Positions 18,487 to 28,400 of a stretch of 38,500 nt of DNA are shown in pieces. The stretch lies in assembly GCA_009746045.1 (NCBI GenBank), contig RPFO01001618.1, positions 64,001 through 102,500 of the forward strand. The letters are read 5' to 3'. The first letter of the stretch is position 1. Every line of letters starts with the position of its first letter. Both the position numbers and the translations under genes were made by a program. The stretch is from Mesostigma viride. Lineage: Eukaryota; Streptophyta; Mesostigmatophyceae; Mesostigmatales; Mesostigmataceae. The notes beneath the pieces are model-generated. The model saw only the letters and a list, made by a program, of their open reading frames with translations. It was not told the origin of the DNA and did no database searches.

Positions 18487-18672
18487 AATGGTGATGGCAG
18501 GGGCAGGAGCAGGGGCAGGGGCAGGGGCAGGGGCAGGGGCAGGGGCAGGGGCAGGGGCAGGGGCAGGGCAGGGGCAGGGCAGGGGCAGGGGCAGGGGCAG
18601 GGGCAGGGGCAGGGGCAGGGGCAGGGGCAGGGGCAGGGGCAGGGGTAGGGGCAGGGGCAGGGGCAGGGGCAA
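18487..18672. repeat. (GGGGCA)n satellite
   Basis: About 30 GGGGCA units with a few five-base units (GGGCA) that shift the register. The Gly/Ala, Gly/Arg and Pro/Leu frames over it are not genes. Confidence 0.95.
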
Positions 18673-18829
18673 TCATGAGTTGCTTTCGGCCTGGCATGTG
18701 CACCAGAACTGGCATATGTGCTCGCAATGCAGCTTGCTACTCTTGTTCCTTTTGTTTGCCTTTTCTTTTGTTTGGGAACTGTTCGTGCAGGGGGTGGGAT
18801 GAGGCCGCGAGTCTCTGGGCAGGGGCATT

Positions 18830-19770
18830 GACGTGGGTAGGTGTGTGTCTGGGCTAAGTCTGCAATTGTCGCTGCTGTGCTGTACTTCTGGCTGTGGCTT
18901 ACGGTGCATTTGTGGCTTGGAGTAGGGGTGAGGCTAGGGTGGGCGCAGGCGCGGGCGTGGGCGTGGGCGTGGGCGTGAGCGTGGGCATGGGCGCGGGCGT
19001 GGGCGTGGGCGTGGGCGTGGGCGTGGGCGTGGGGGTGGGCGTGGGCGTGGGCGTGGCGTGGGCGTGGGCGTGGGCGTGGGCGTGGGCGTGGGCGTGGGCG
19101 TGGGCGTGGGCGTGGGCGTGGGCGTGGCGTGGGCGTGGGCGTGGGCGTGGGCGTGGGCGTGGGCGTGGGCGTGGGTGGGTGTGGGTGTGGGCGTGGGCGT
19201 GGGCGTGGGCGTGGGCGTGGGCGTGGGCGTGGGCGTGGGCGTGGGCGTGGGCGTGGGCGTGGGCGTGGGCGTGGGCGTGGGCGTGGGCGTGGGCGTGGGC
19301 GTGGGCGTGGGCGTGGGCGTGGGCGTGGGCGTGGGCGTGGGCGTGGGCGTGGGCGTGGGCGTGGGCGTGGGCGTGGGCGTGGGCGTGGGCGTGGGCGTGG
19401 GCGTGGGCGTGGGCGTGGGCGTGGGCGTGGGCGTGGGCGTGGCGTGGGCGTGGGCGTGGCGTGGGCGTGGGCGTGGGCGTGGGCGTGGGCGTGGGCGTGG
19501 GCGTGGGCGTGGGCGTGGGCGTGGGCGTGGGCGTGGGCGTGGGCGTGGGCGTGGGCGTGGGCGTGGGCGTGGGCGTGGGCGTGGGCGTGGGCGTGGGCGT
19601 GGGCGTGGGCGTGGGCGTGGGCGTGGGCGTGGGCGTGGGCGTTGGCGTGGGTAGGTGTGTGTCTCAGCTACGTCTGCTATTGTTGCAGCTGCGCTCTACT
19701 TCTGGCTGTGGCTTTCGGTATAATTGTGGCTTGGAGTAGGGGTGAGGCTAGGGTGGGCGTGGGCGTGGGC
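18830..19770. repeat. Higher-order duplication: about 105-bp linker plus hexamer array
   Basis: GTGGGTAGGTGTGTGTCT...ACTTCTGGCTGTGGCTT...GTGGCTTGGAGTAGGGGTGAGGCTAGGGTGGGCG occurs at about 18833-18942 and again at about 19647-19756. Each copy precedes a GTGGGC array. The repeat period is about 815 bp. Confidence 0.9.
18950..19653. repeat. (GTGGGC)n satellite, first array
   Basis: About 115 hexamers, almost pure between 19195 and 19440, with occasional five-base GTGGC units (for example near 19051, 19123, 19440 and 19456). GGG every six bases makes the plus strand able to form G-quadruplexes. Confidence 0.97.
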
Positions 19771-19983
19771 GTGGGCGTGGGCGTGGGCGTGGGCGTGGGC
19801 GTGGGCGTGGGCGTGGGCGTGGGCGTGGGCGTGGGCGTGGGCGTGGGCGTGGCGTGGCGTGGGCGTGGGCGTGGCGTGGGCGTGGGCGTGGGCGTGGGCG
19901 TGGGCGTGGGCGTGGGCGTGGGCGTGGGCGTGGGCGTGGGCGTGGGCGTGGGCGTGGGCGTGGGCGTGGGCGTGGGCGTGGGT
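19755..19983. repeat. (GTGGGC)n satellite, second array
   Basis: About 38 hexamers after the second copy of the linker, interrupted near 19850-19878 by three GTGGC units. Confidence 0.97.
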
Positions 19984-19989
19984 GAGAAT

Positions 19990-20245
19990 GGGCGGTGCGG
20001 GGGCAGGGGCATGGGCATGGGCGGGGCGGGCGGGCGGGGGCGGGGCGGGGGGGCGGGGCGGGGGCGGGGCGCGGGCGGGGCGGGGGCGGGGCGGGGCGGG
20101 GGCGGGGCGGGGGCGGGGGCGGCGGGCGGGGCGGGGCGGGCGGGGGCGGGGGCGGGGCGGGGGCGGGGGCGGGGGCGGGCGGGGCGGGGCGGGGCGGGGC
20201 GGGGCGGGCGGGGCGGGGCGGGCGGGGGCGGGGCGGGGGCATGGG
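19990..20245. repeat. (GGGGC)n G-run satellite
   Basis: Irregular GGGGC, GGGGGC and GGGC units over 250 bp. It is followed by GGGGGGT and a run of at least ten G at 20341-20352. Confidence 0.95.
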
Positions 20246-20354
20246 CGTGTGCATGGGCGTTGGGGGGTCAGGGGGCTGGGGTTGGGTTTGGGTGGGTGGG
20301 TCATTGGTGCAATGTTTGGAGTTGGGGCTTGTGTGTGTGTGGGGGGGGGGGGCA

Positions 20355-20929
20355 TCGGGATTGCCATGCGCGTGCACGTGGGCGTCCGCGTGATCCTCTG
20401 TTCGTGTACATGTTCATGCATGTGCCATGACGGCACAATGCATGTCAGATTCGTGACTTTATCGTGTGTTCCCTAGTTGCAAGTATTACTGCTAAAATTC
20501 ATTGCAGCATTCCATTCCTTGCATAATGCTTGATTGCTTGCATCAGTTCATTCTATACTTCGATCATGACCTGAAGTGCTTAAGTATTACCAGACTCTCG
20601 CGCAGTGTCAGAATGTCCAATTTTTAGCACACATGCATGTTTGCACACCAAAGCCCTCATTCCCATGTTGATAAGGCTAAGTAAAACATTTTTTTTTTGT
20701 GCGGTGATCCACGAAATGCAGCTGTGAATGGCTCTAGGAGGTCACCAATGGTGGCCAGACCTGTTATTGAGCATTGGGAGACATTACAGGGGCATCAATC
20801 ACAGTTACATTTAGTTCAAATGTAGTTCAATTTAGTACATTATAGTATAAATGTAGTAGAAAATAGTACAACCTAGTATATTGTAGCATATACTAGTTCA
20901 ACTACCTCCAGATGAGATCCAGGGGCTAT
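20355..20929. other. AT-richer spacer, no gene seen
   Basis: No credible gene. At about 20815-20895 a loose AGTA/TAGTTCA repeat is present (TTTAGTTCAAATGTAGTTCAATTTAGTACATTATAG), of unknown origin. Confidence 0.4.
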
Positions 20930-21480
20930 GGGGACACTTTTTATGCAAAACTGAACTTGAAACAAGCAAAAAACAAGAAACTTGGAAAAACTCAAAATGT
21001 ACTTGTGCTGGAGTACATTCTTAACGGCTGGCAGGGCAGCCAGCGTGCCTTCCAATGCCGCCACATCTGCATGCGCGGCCAACTATTGTAGTCGGGCATG
21101 CAAGGGGGCCGTCACGTGCTGCTTGAGGACCTCTATAAGGATGTCCAGAGCGAAAGCCGAAAGGTGGTTTCGGAGAGGGCGGTGGGGGCGTACGGGGGGG
21201 GGGGAGCCCAGATTTCAGCGTCGGAGAGCCCGAGGAGGTCCTGGAGCAGAGAGCAATGCGCTGAAGGCGGGGGCGAGGGGTACAACGTGCAGAAGCTCCG
21301 CAATTTCGTTGATCGCAGACGGGTCCTTGCAACCGGTTGCAGTGTTGAGGCAATTTTTGCGACCGTGGAGGTGCTGGCACAGTGCAAGAAGCGAGGCGTG
21401 CGTCCCGAAAAACACGTCATCCATGAATTGTGTGGGGGTGCGTTGCCAATGAGCCGGGAGAGTTGATGTAGAAGGCGATC
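20930..21480 (-). pseudogene. Decayed coding fragment of unknown family
   Basis: Minus-strand frames read like protein but break. RTPTQFMDDVFFGTHASLLAL, CQHLHGRKNCLNTATGC and AINEIAELLHVVPLAPAFSALL run in one frame to about 21240. DLLGLSDAEIWAPPPPYAPTAL continues in the next frame, and LDILIEVLKQHVTAPLHARLQ in another. It ends AALEGTLAALPAVKNVLQH near 21005. The frame changes are single-base shifts. FMDD could be a reverse-transcriptase motif, but the surroundings do not fit any RT I know. The end is shared with the repeat at 12557. Confidence 0.4.
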
Positions 21481-21613
21481 TCGCGCCAGCGCACGTCCGC
21501 AGGGCGAAGCTGCGTTCTCAGGCGATGCCGAGGGCCGTAGGGCGAGTCCGCACGCCGGAGGAGCCGAGTAGACTGGTCACTAGAAAGCTTGGTTAGCAGT
21601 CACTCGCTGCCTT

Positions 21614-21844
21614 CTAGGCCAGCCGGGGTCCGGCGGAACTGCTGCCGGAGCTGCAGGCGTGTTTGCGTTGCTCATCACAGCCTCCAAAGTGCGTTGCGTT
21701 GTGGAGCGTTTGCTCCACATAATATTGCATGATAGCTTCGGGAAAATATATCAGCGTGTGCGCGTCGTAGAAAAACGAACCGATTGCGATAGACGCGGCA
21801 AAATTTGCATGGTGCCCAAACGTGAAAGTTATGGCCCGGGCCAC
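21614..21844 (-). pseudogene. Possible coding fragment upstream of the previous one
   Basis: The 76-codon frame reads MARAITFTFGHHANFAASIAIG, FFYDAHTLIYFPEAIMQYYV and ends in a Ser-rich tail. The composition is protein-like but I recognise no family. It lies on the same strand as 20930-21480 and may be an earlier exon of the same decayed gene. Confidence 0.25.
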
Positions 21845-21999
21845 CGTCAGCCATGGCTACATATCTCATGGCTCGTGGCTCGTTAAGGCTATGATCGATC
21901 GACAAGGAGAAATGGGCTTCCGTCTGCGATAAGCACCTTCCTGAGGGGCATGATCCTGTTTTATCCCCACGGGCCCCGCGGTCCATTGCTAGAATGCAG

Positions 22000-22215
22000 G
22001 GTAGACCGAAGAAGTCCGCAGGTGGAGGTTATTGCCCCTGAGGATAGCCGCTACACAACCACCTCGTCTGCCATTACAGTAGAGGACAGCTCAGACGAGG
22101 ATTATATCCCCCCAGCGCTATAGTGACTACATATGCGTCCAAGAATAGTTGTCTCACTTAAAATGGTTGGCCGCCGGGCATGATGCAGACGATAATCATG
22201 TAACTTTCGTATAGT
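22000..22215 (+). mobile_element. CTTA-tailed LINE family, copy 2, with ORF end
   Basis: Frame RVDRRSPQVEVIAPEDSR, then ITVEDSSDEDYIPPAL, ends in a TAG at 22123-22125. This is an acidic C-terminus, and it is the intact version of the mutated copy at 5250-5385. The 3' untranslated part (GCATGATGCAGACGATAATC, AACTTTCGTATAGTT) follows. A short GCGTCCAAGAATAGTTGTCTCACTT insert relates to the 1040-1516 repeat. No CTTA tail is left here. Confidence 0.55.
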
Positions 22216-22224
22216 TGCCAACAC

Positions 22225-22432
22225 ACCTAGTCACGTGCCGCCAACGCACGGTACACAACCAGCCATAGCCTTAGCCTAGTCCTAGTACAGCCATGTACGC
22301 CCTGGCTATGTTCAGATTACTTGCCCACGCTATACTTGTTATGCTACGCCTACATGGGTCTTATTGCACCCACAGTTTGCCGGATCGTTAGCGTGTCCGT
22401 TTAGCTAATGCGCCCGATTGCGGCTGTGGCAT
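22225..22432 (+). mobile_element. 5' half of composite retroposon, split by LINE copy B
   Basis: Blocks ACAGCCATGTACGCCCTGGCTATG, CTTGCCCACGCTATACTTGTTATG, GGGTCTTATTGCACCCACAG, TTTGCCGGATCG and GATTGCGGCTGTGGCAT match the minus-strand copy at 4880-5064 in order. The sequence resumes at 24281 (GCCTTTGGCATGAAGGAG) after the LINE insertion. Confidence 0.65.
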
Positions 22433-22450
22433 TAATTAATTAATTAATTA

Positions 22451-22481
22451 GACTCGTGCTCCCGTTGGGGAGTCACGGAGC
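22451..22481 (-). other. 3' terminal stem-loop of RTE copy B
   Basis: Minus strand GCTCCGTGACTCCCCAAC followed by GGGAGCACGAGTC, just before a TTAATTAATTAATTAATTAAT tail of 20 bases. It can pair as CTCCC/GGGAG around CAAC or as TGCTCC/GGAGCA. The same hairpin closes copies C, D and E. Confidence 0.8.
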
Positions 22482-22612
22482 ATTAACCCCGATGGATGGA
22501 TGGATGGGTGCACACATTCCTACCGGTCTAATCTATCTACATTGGCTACATACTACATCTATCTACTAACTACAACATCTATATAGGCAGCCGCACGCTG
22601 CCCTAGGGGGAG

Positions 22613-24276
22613 CTATCTAGCGTGCCTCCCGCGGGATTGCACACGCGGGCGCTTCCCCACTGGGGGGGGCTCGTTGTCCTCTATGACCTGGGCCCACTTG
22701 GCCTTGTCCATCATCTTCTTCCAAATCACGGAGAGGCCTAGGCCCCCCATGTCCTCTACTAGCTGTTCCTTGAAGGTGCGGGCCTTGCGGCGTCTAACAT
22801 CACTGGGCCCAGCCCACGTCAGGAGGTGCCGGCCAGGCTGGGCTGGTCGCAGTCCTGCGGGGGGGCCACGTGAGGAGTCTACCTGGTTGGTGCGAGCTAG
22901 GTGCCCTACTAGCTGCAGGCGGCGTTGCTTAATTGTGCTGGTGATATAGGGCATGCCCTGGTACAGGTCCTCATTGCGGACATGAGCAGCATATCCTACT
23001 CTGAAAATGGAACGCAGCATGCTGGTGACCGCGCCGTCCAGCTTGCGGGCCAGGTCGGCGGTGAGGGTCCACGTCTCGGCGCCATACGTGAGAACAGGAA
23101 GGACGAGGACCTTGAACAGGTCCTGTTTCTCGATCTTGCCCAGGGGCTTGCGCCACAGGGCCCGGTACTGGCGTAAAGCGTGCCAGGCGAGGGAGATGCG
23201 GTGGTCCACATCAACCTCGCAGCTAGGGAGCAGGCTGCCCAGCAGCTTAACGCGGTCCCGATACAGGACTCGAGAGCCGTCTAGGAGATAGAGGGGCGGC
23301 GCTGGGTTGGTGAGCCCAACCGCCAGGGCCTCTGTCTTCTTGCTGACCTCAAGCCCCACTGCACGGGCCTCGAGAGCCAGGCAGTCAAGCCATGTCTGCA
23401 CGTGCTCAGTGTCCTCGAAGAGGGTGGTGTCGTCTGCGTAAATGATGTCTGCTAGCCGAATCTCCGTGTCCGCACCGCCATGCCAGAATTTGTTAGCAAC
23501 CTGCACTCCTGGTTCCCTGCCCACGATGCGGGCAAATCGCTTGCGCGCCTGAATCATTACGTATTCGACAACAATAATGAACAGGTAGGGCGACAGCACG
23601 CAGCCCTGCCACACACCCTTCTGTAAAGGGCATGGGGGCGTGGTCCCGTAAGAAGTGCGCACCGAAGTGGTGGACCCTTCATACAGGTTGCGGATGACAG
23701 CAATCAGGGGGCGGGGGATCCGGAACAACTCGAGGATGTCCCAAAGCGCAGGCCAGAAAACCGAATCGAAGGCTTTGATGAAGTCCACCAGCACAAGGTG
23801 CAAAGGGGACTCACCAGGCTGAAGGCGTTGCAGTTCCTCCACCAGTCTGCGAGTAGCGAAGAGCGCCTGTACTGTGTTGCGACCTGAACGGAAGCCGTGC
23901 TGAGTCTCGCTGAGGTGACCGTCCAGGGCCGTGCGCAGGCGGTTCAGGATGAGCCGCATAAGAAGCTTGAGGGGGGCACTTTGAATGCACACCCCTCTGT
24001 AGTTGCCGGGGTCGGCAGGCGACCCCTTGTTCTTGTACAGCATCGTGCGAAAACTGTGTTGCCAGGCCGCTGGAGGTGGTTGCGACGACAGCAGAAGGCG
24101 GTTGCAGATGTCCCGGAAGAGCAGCATAACACCTGTGTCCTCGAATTCGGCTGCAAGTTTTACAACTGCGGCCGGAATCGCGTCAGAGCCGGTGGCTGCG
24201 TCATAACGCAGGCGCTGGACCGCCTCCGTGACCTCGCGAGAGGTGAAAGGAGGCATGTCAGACGGGTCGCCAAGTG
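22613..24276 (-). CDS. RTE-type LINE reverse transcriptase, 5'-truncated but open frame
   Basis: The open frame (573 codons from an ATG at 24334) keeps all RT motifs: NYRGVCIQSAPLKLL (111-125), QHGFRSGRNTVQALF (145-159), the catalytic Asp in DFIKAFDSV (184-192), GVWQGCVLSPYLF (240-252) and YADDTTLF (299-306). The C-terminal part, LTYGAETWTLTADLARKL...LRSIFRVGYAAHVRNEDLY, is the region usual in RTE/CR1-like LINEs. The first 19 codons come from the flanking retroposon, so the ATG is accidental and the real protein would extend upstream. The apurinic endonuclease domain is missing. An undamaged frame suggests recent insertion. Product if made: RNA-directed DNA synthesis at nicked chromosomal targets. 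Confidence 0.9.
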
Positions 24277-24280
24277 GCAT

Positions 24281-24405
24281 GCCTTTGGCATGAAGGAGAC
24301 TGGGGGTCTCTGCCCTTTCTCCTGTAGTGCACACACAGGGATTAAAAGCACTTCGGTGCTCCGTGACTCCCCAACCGGAGCACGAGTTTAATTAATTAAT
24401 TAATT
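24281..24405 (+). mobile_element. 3' part of composite retroposon with LINE-type hairpin and TTAA tail
   Basis: GCATGAAGGAGACTGGGGGTCTCTGCCC matches the head of the SINE at 4632-5064. The tRNA-like middle is absent. It ends in GTGCTCCGTGACTCCCCAACCGGAGCACGAG (24356-24386), a LINE-type hairpin with 8-bp GTGCTCCG/CGGAGCAC stems, and a TTAATTAA tail to 24405. Confidence 0.7.
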
Positions 24406-24492
24406 AATTCGTATAGTTATTTTCTAATGACATTAGCATAGTACTCCGTGGCATGCCCATGTGCATGACACGCAAGCAATTACTTACTTATT
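24406..24492 (+). mobile_element. CTTA-tailed LINE family, copy 3 (short)
   Basis: TCGTATAGTTATTTTCTAATGACATTAGCATAGTACTCCGTGG, hairpin CATGC-CCATGT-GCATG, ACACGCAAGCAATTACTTACTTA. The stem equals that of 5466-5481 although the loop differs. Confidence 0.75.
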
Positions 24493-24499
24493 AAAAACC

Positions 24500-24575
24500 A
24501 TAGTTGTCGCAGGGATATGTGTCCCATAAGCTTCCCCACGGAGCTATTTTCATAATTAATTAATTAATATGCGGT
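24500..24575 (+). mobile_element. SINE 3' tail remnant
   Basis: GGGATATGTGTCCCATAAGCTTCCCCACGGAGCTATTTTCA followed by TAATTAATTAATTAAT. It is like the 3' end of SINE family 2 but with a changed hairpin (GCTTCCCCACGGAGC). Confidence 0.5.
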
Positions 24576-24849
24576 CACCCACGTCTATTGACCGTTATGA
24601 CAGTATATACGCCCAAACCCCCTAATTATATAAATAGCGTATTTTCCACAGGACAAGGGGGGTACAATTTGAGACCTCTTACTTACTTACTGCGCTTTCT
24701 GAACCAAAGTAGTCAAGTACCAAGAAAAGCCACTCCAACATACTCAGAAGTCGCAGGTATGAAATCCTCAAATCCATGATCTTATTTATAAACAAGTGAT
24801 AAATGGAATCGAACCTGTGTCAGGATAATCCGCAATGACAGCTTCCCCA

Positions 24850-25414
24850 TCACGCATGAGCCTGTCCATGCAGCTGATCTTCTTGCCCCTGCAATGATTC
24901 ATCTGGGGGCCGGTGGATAGGCAAGTGGCCCACATGCAAACCCAACGAGACACTACCCTCATGCATCGACTGCGCCGCTGGCCGATCCCCTAAACCCAGT
25001 GCATGTCCCGGCAGCTGTAGCTCGCCACCGTCAGGGTCCCCTGGGCCCCCCAACGCCACGTGCCTCCGCACATCCTCCTCCATCAACGTCGCAGATGGCT
25101 GTGGTGGCGCCTGGTCGTTGTCCTGCGCCTCATCATCATGCAAGTGTGTGTGGCCCTCACCGAGCTGACCGGGTTGAGACCGCTGCTGGCAAGAGGCGTC
25201 CGCTTGGGCCACATTTGGGTCCTCCTTGAGCCTGTGCTCGTGGATGTGTGACCTGTGCTCGTGGACGTGCGCCGACGGTGGCTCCTCTGGGTCTTGTTGC
25301 GGGTTAGGGTGCGCGATGGGCAGCGAATGGTGCGCGTGCCCTTGCCCCGAATGCGGTAACGGTTCAAGCTCCTCGGCTGCCCGATGCATCTGTACATCCT
25401 CCCCCTCCCGCTGC

Positions 25415-25457
<43 letters not shown>

Positions 25458-28400
25458 CCTCCTGCTGCTGCTGCTCCTGCTGCTGCTGTTGTTGTTGCTG
25501 ATGTTGCTGCTGCTGCTCCTGCTGCTGTTGCTGCTGCCGCAACTGCTGCTGATGGTGCATCTGCCGCAGCTGCTGCTGTTGGTGATGGTGGTGGTGCTGC
25601 GAGTGCTGGTGGTGGTGATGATGATGGTGGTGATGACGGTGCTGACCGTCCTCCTCGTCATCCCCCTCCATGTCCTCCCCTTCATCCATCTCATCGCCAT
25701 CGTCGTCATCATCATCGTCGTCATCATCGTCATCCTCATCGTCCTCATCACCGTCCTCATGCTCCTCATGGTCATGATCCTCATGCTCATGCTCGTGGTC
25801 GTGCTCATGCTGGCCCACATCCTCACCCATCTCCTCCCCACGATCCCCCCTCACCCTCAGAAACTTGGCCGCCTGCGACTCCCCCTCCTCCACCTCATGC
25901 GTGTTATGCTCGCCCCCGCTCCCATGCTCGTGCCGCCCCTCCTCGGTTCCGCCCTGACCCTCCACTGCCATATGCATGCCACCCCCTTGGTCGCCACAGA
26001 CATCCGAGCCGCCCTTCTCCGGCGTGCCCTCACCCATGTCCGCGGGGGCCATGTTCAGATCCAACCCCAAGTGGTGGTGGTGGTGGTGGCGGTGCTGGTG
26101 CATCCCTTGCTGGGACGAAGAGCCTGAGGCGTCAACACCCGGCGTGATAGCATTTGCCACCAGCCCGCCCTCCCTCTCCAGCGCGAGCTCTTTCAGGTAG
26201 CGCTCGCGGTCCTGTCGCTGGAGCTCTAGGTAGGGCTGCGAAGCGTGGCGGATGCAAATGTGCGTTGACACATGGCATGTGCAAGTGCGTGTTGACACAG
26301 GGCATATCCAAGTGAGCGTTGACACATGGCGTAAGCAAGTGGGTTGACGCACAAAGCAAGTTGACAAGTGCAGTGCGTTGACATGCGTGCACGGTGCTGG
26401 CGGATGTTAAATGTTGACATGCATGCATGGTGTCGATAGGTGCAGGTGGTTGGAGGGTGCAAGGTGGCCATGAGTGCCGGCGTGTGGAGAGGACAGTAAG
26501 GTGCACATACCAATTGGCCACTAGCGGGACAGCAACCCACCAATAAGGAGGAATAAATATCCAAGGCCGCTTCACGATGCAAGTAAAACAGGGGTCGATG
26601 CAAGGGCATGGGCAAGAAGGAAACACGCTGCGGAAGGAATGATTCATTCCCAGGTATCTGCACAAAGGGGGTACCAAAGCTTGGCACGCAGCCTTAGCAG
26701 CGCACACACATGGGCAAGAAGGAAAAGAGACGCCCACGCGCGGGGCCGGGCACCGGGCTCCTCATAGAATGGCTCATGGGTCGGCCACATCCTAGGGTTC
26801 CAAGCCCAATCAGAAACACCGCCGCTGGGAGCCCTGGTCACGCGCACAACAACAACCTGGCATGGATAACAGGGATTGCTGTCACACTAGGATAGGACTA
26901 CTGTCAGGCACCTGTCAGGCGGTGGTTCAAATCAGCGACACGGAATTGGCCCAGGAAGAGAAAGACCAGTACCGATAAGGGGTTGCCGAGAAGACCAGCA
27001 CCGATCTACATTCAACTTGATAAAGAACCTGCCGTCCGTTCACAAACACAGAGCCAGGCGGGCACAACAAGCAAACAGAACCAAGTGGCCATGACAAGCA
27101 TAACAAGTACTACTTGGCCAGTGGGCAAAACAAGTGGGCACGGCAGGCAGGCAAGCATACACGTGAGCACAACAAGTCTCGGCAGAAGGCCAAAAAAATG
27201 GGCACAACAAGCGGGGAAAACGAGTGGGCACAACGAGTGGGCACAACAAATGGCAAGTCTGCCCACCAGCTGCAACTAGCACACACATGGAAGCGGACGC
27301 CCACACACGCATGCGGCCCATTCGAGCCCCTACCTGCCCCCTCCCGATCTCTGCCCTTTTCTGCACGCCAGGCGTTGTCGCAAGCGCCCGGAAACTACTC
27401 TTATACTCTATGGTACCAAACTATTTCACTCTTAAGATGGCAGCAGGGGCGCGTCACTAGATACGGCCCACTAAGGATGTTCGCTTAACAGGTTGCACAC
27501 ACAAACATGTCGAACACAGGTCACCCTGACTGAAATCCAGATACGATCGACTTTGAGAGCTGGAGTCCTCCCCTTTCCCCCTCCTCACCTTTTTGTCATC
27601 ATCCGAGACTTTTGACCACATCTGGCCAATGATGCTAGAGATCTCCCGCTCCGACGCGCCCGGGTTCTCCTCCTTCACCTTCATGCGGACCTCCATGCTG
27701 TAGTAGTTAAACGCCGTCTTGTTGTGCCGCGCACGCGGCTGGCCATTCCCCGCGCCCCCGCCCGCCCCCCCCGCGCCCCCGCCGAACACTTTGCTCCGCT
27801 TCCACTTCTTTAAATCTGCCAGCCGGATCCCGCCACCACCACCGTCCGCCACGCCCACAAAGTGTGACATCAGCGCGGTCCCGCTGACCTCGGGGGATGG
27901 GTACAGGATTCCCCGGTACTCTTTATCGTCGAGCCGAAAGGATGCCAGGTAGCCGAAGTCAAACGCGGCCGAGATCTTGCCCACCACAGCGCGACCCAGC
28001 TGCGCCAGGGGGTCCTCTGGGGGTGTCATGGAATCATAGAGGGGGTACAATGGTTGGGTGCGAGTGGCGGGCATGCGGGCACGGCGGACAGGATGCAGAA
28101 CGAGGGCATGAGCTGAACGAATGGGCATGAGCACGTGTGTTCTGCATGTGTGTGTGCTCGAGGACAAGGAACCGCTGAGTCTAGGTTTATGACCATTCAT
28201 CAATAGATGGCGTGCACGTGATGCAACAGGGTGCCACCCAGCAGGTGGTACAGGAGGGCAAGGAGCGCCAACACACGTTGGCATGTGCGTGTGTGGCTGT
28301 CATGCATGCATGCAGAATGCTCTCGCCGGCACCAGGCTCCCTCTCCAGGTAAACAAATGTGCCAGGGCCTACGGGCGATTGGGATGACTTCAGCTACCAT

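Larger units (their letters stand above)
22432..24276 (-). mobile_element. RTE LINE copy B, 5'-truncated insertion with 6-bp target duplication
   Basis: The element runs from the truncated 5' end at about 24276 to the 3' hairpin and tail at 22431-22481. TGGCAT stands before the tail (22427-22432) and after the 5' end (24275-24280), and joining the flanks restores the composite retroposon. The element lacks the region upstream of the RT that copy A has, including any endonuclease. Confidence 0.85.

Noticed and set aside
18894-20476. Open frames of up to 433 codons (Ala-Trp, Gly-Val, Gly-Arg, His-Ala repeats)
   Set aside because: All are translations of GTGGGC, GGGGCA and GGGGC satellites; every phase of both strands is open.
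21401-21450. FMDD as a reverse-transcriptase active site
   Set aside because: No other RT motif (fingers, QG..LSP) is present on either side, so I do not call it RT.
24795-24845. Possible tRNA gene on the minus strand (GGTTCGATTCC at 24815-24805)
   Set aside because: A B-box and a 5-bp GTGAT/ATCAC pairing exist, but the T-arm does not pair and no anticodon arm is found. Probably chance or a SINE scrap.
25226-26127. Leu-, Cys- and Val-rich plus-strand frames of up to 247 codons
   Set aside because: They are antisense shadows of the Gln/His/Asp tracts in exon 3 of the HMG gene.
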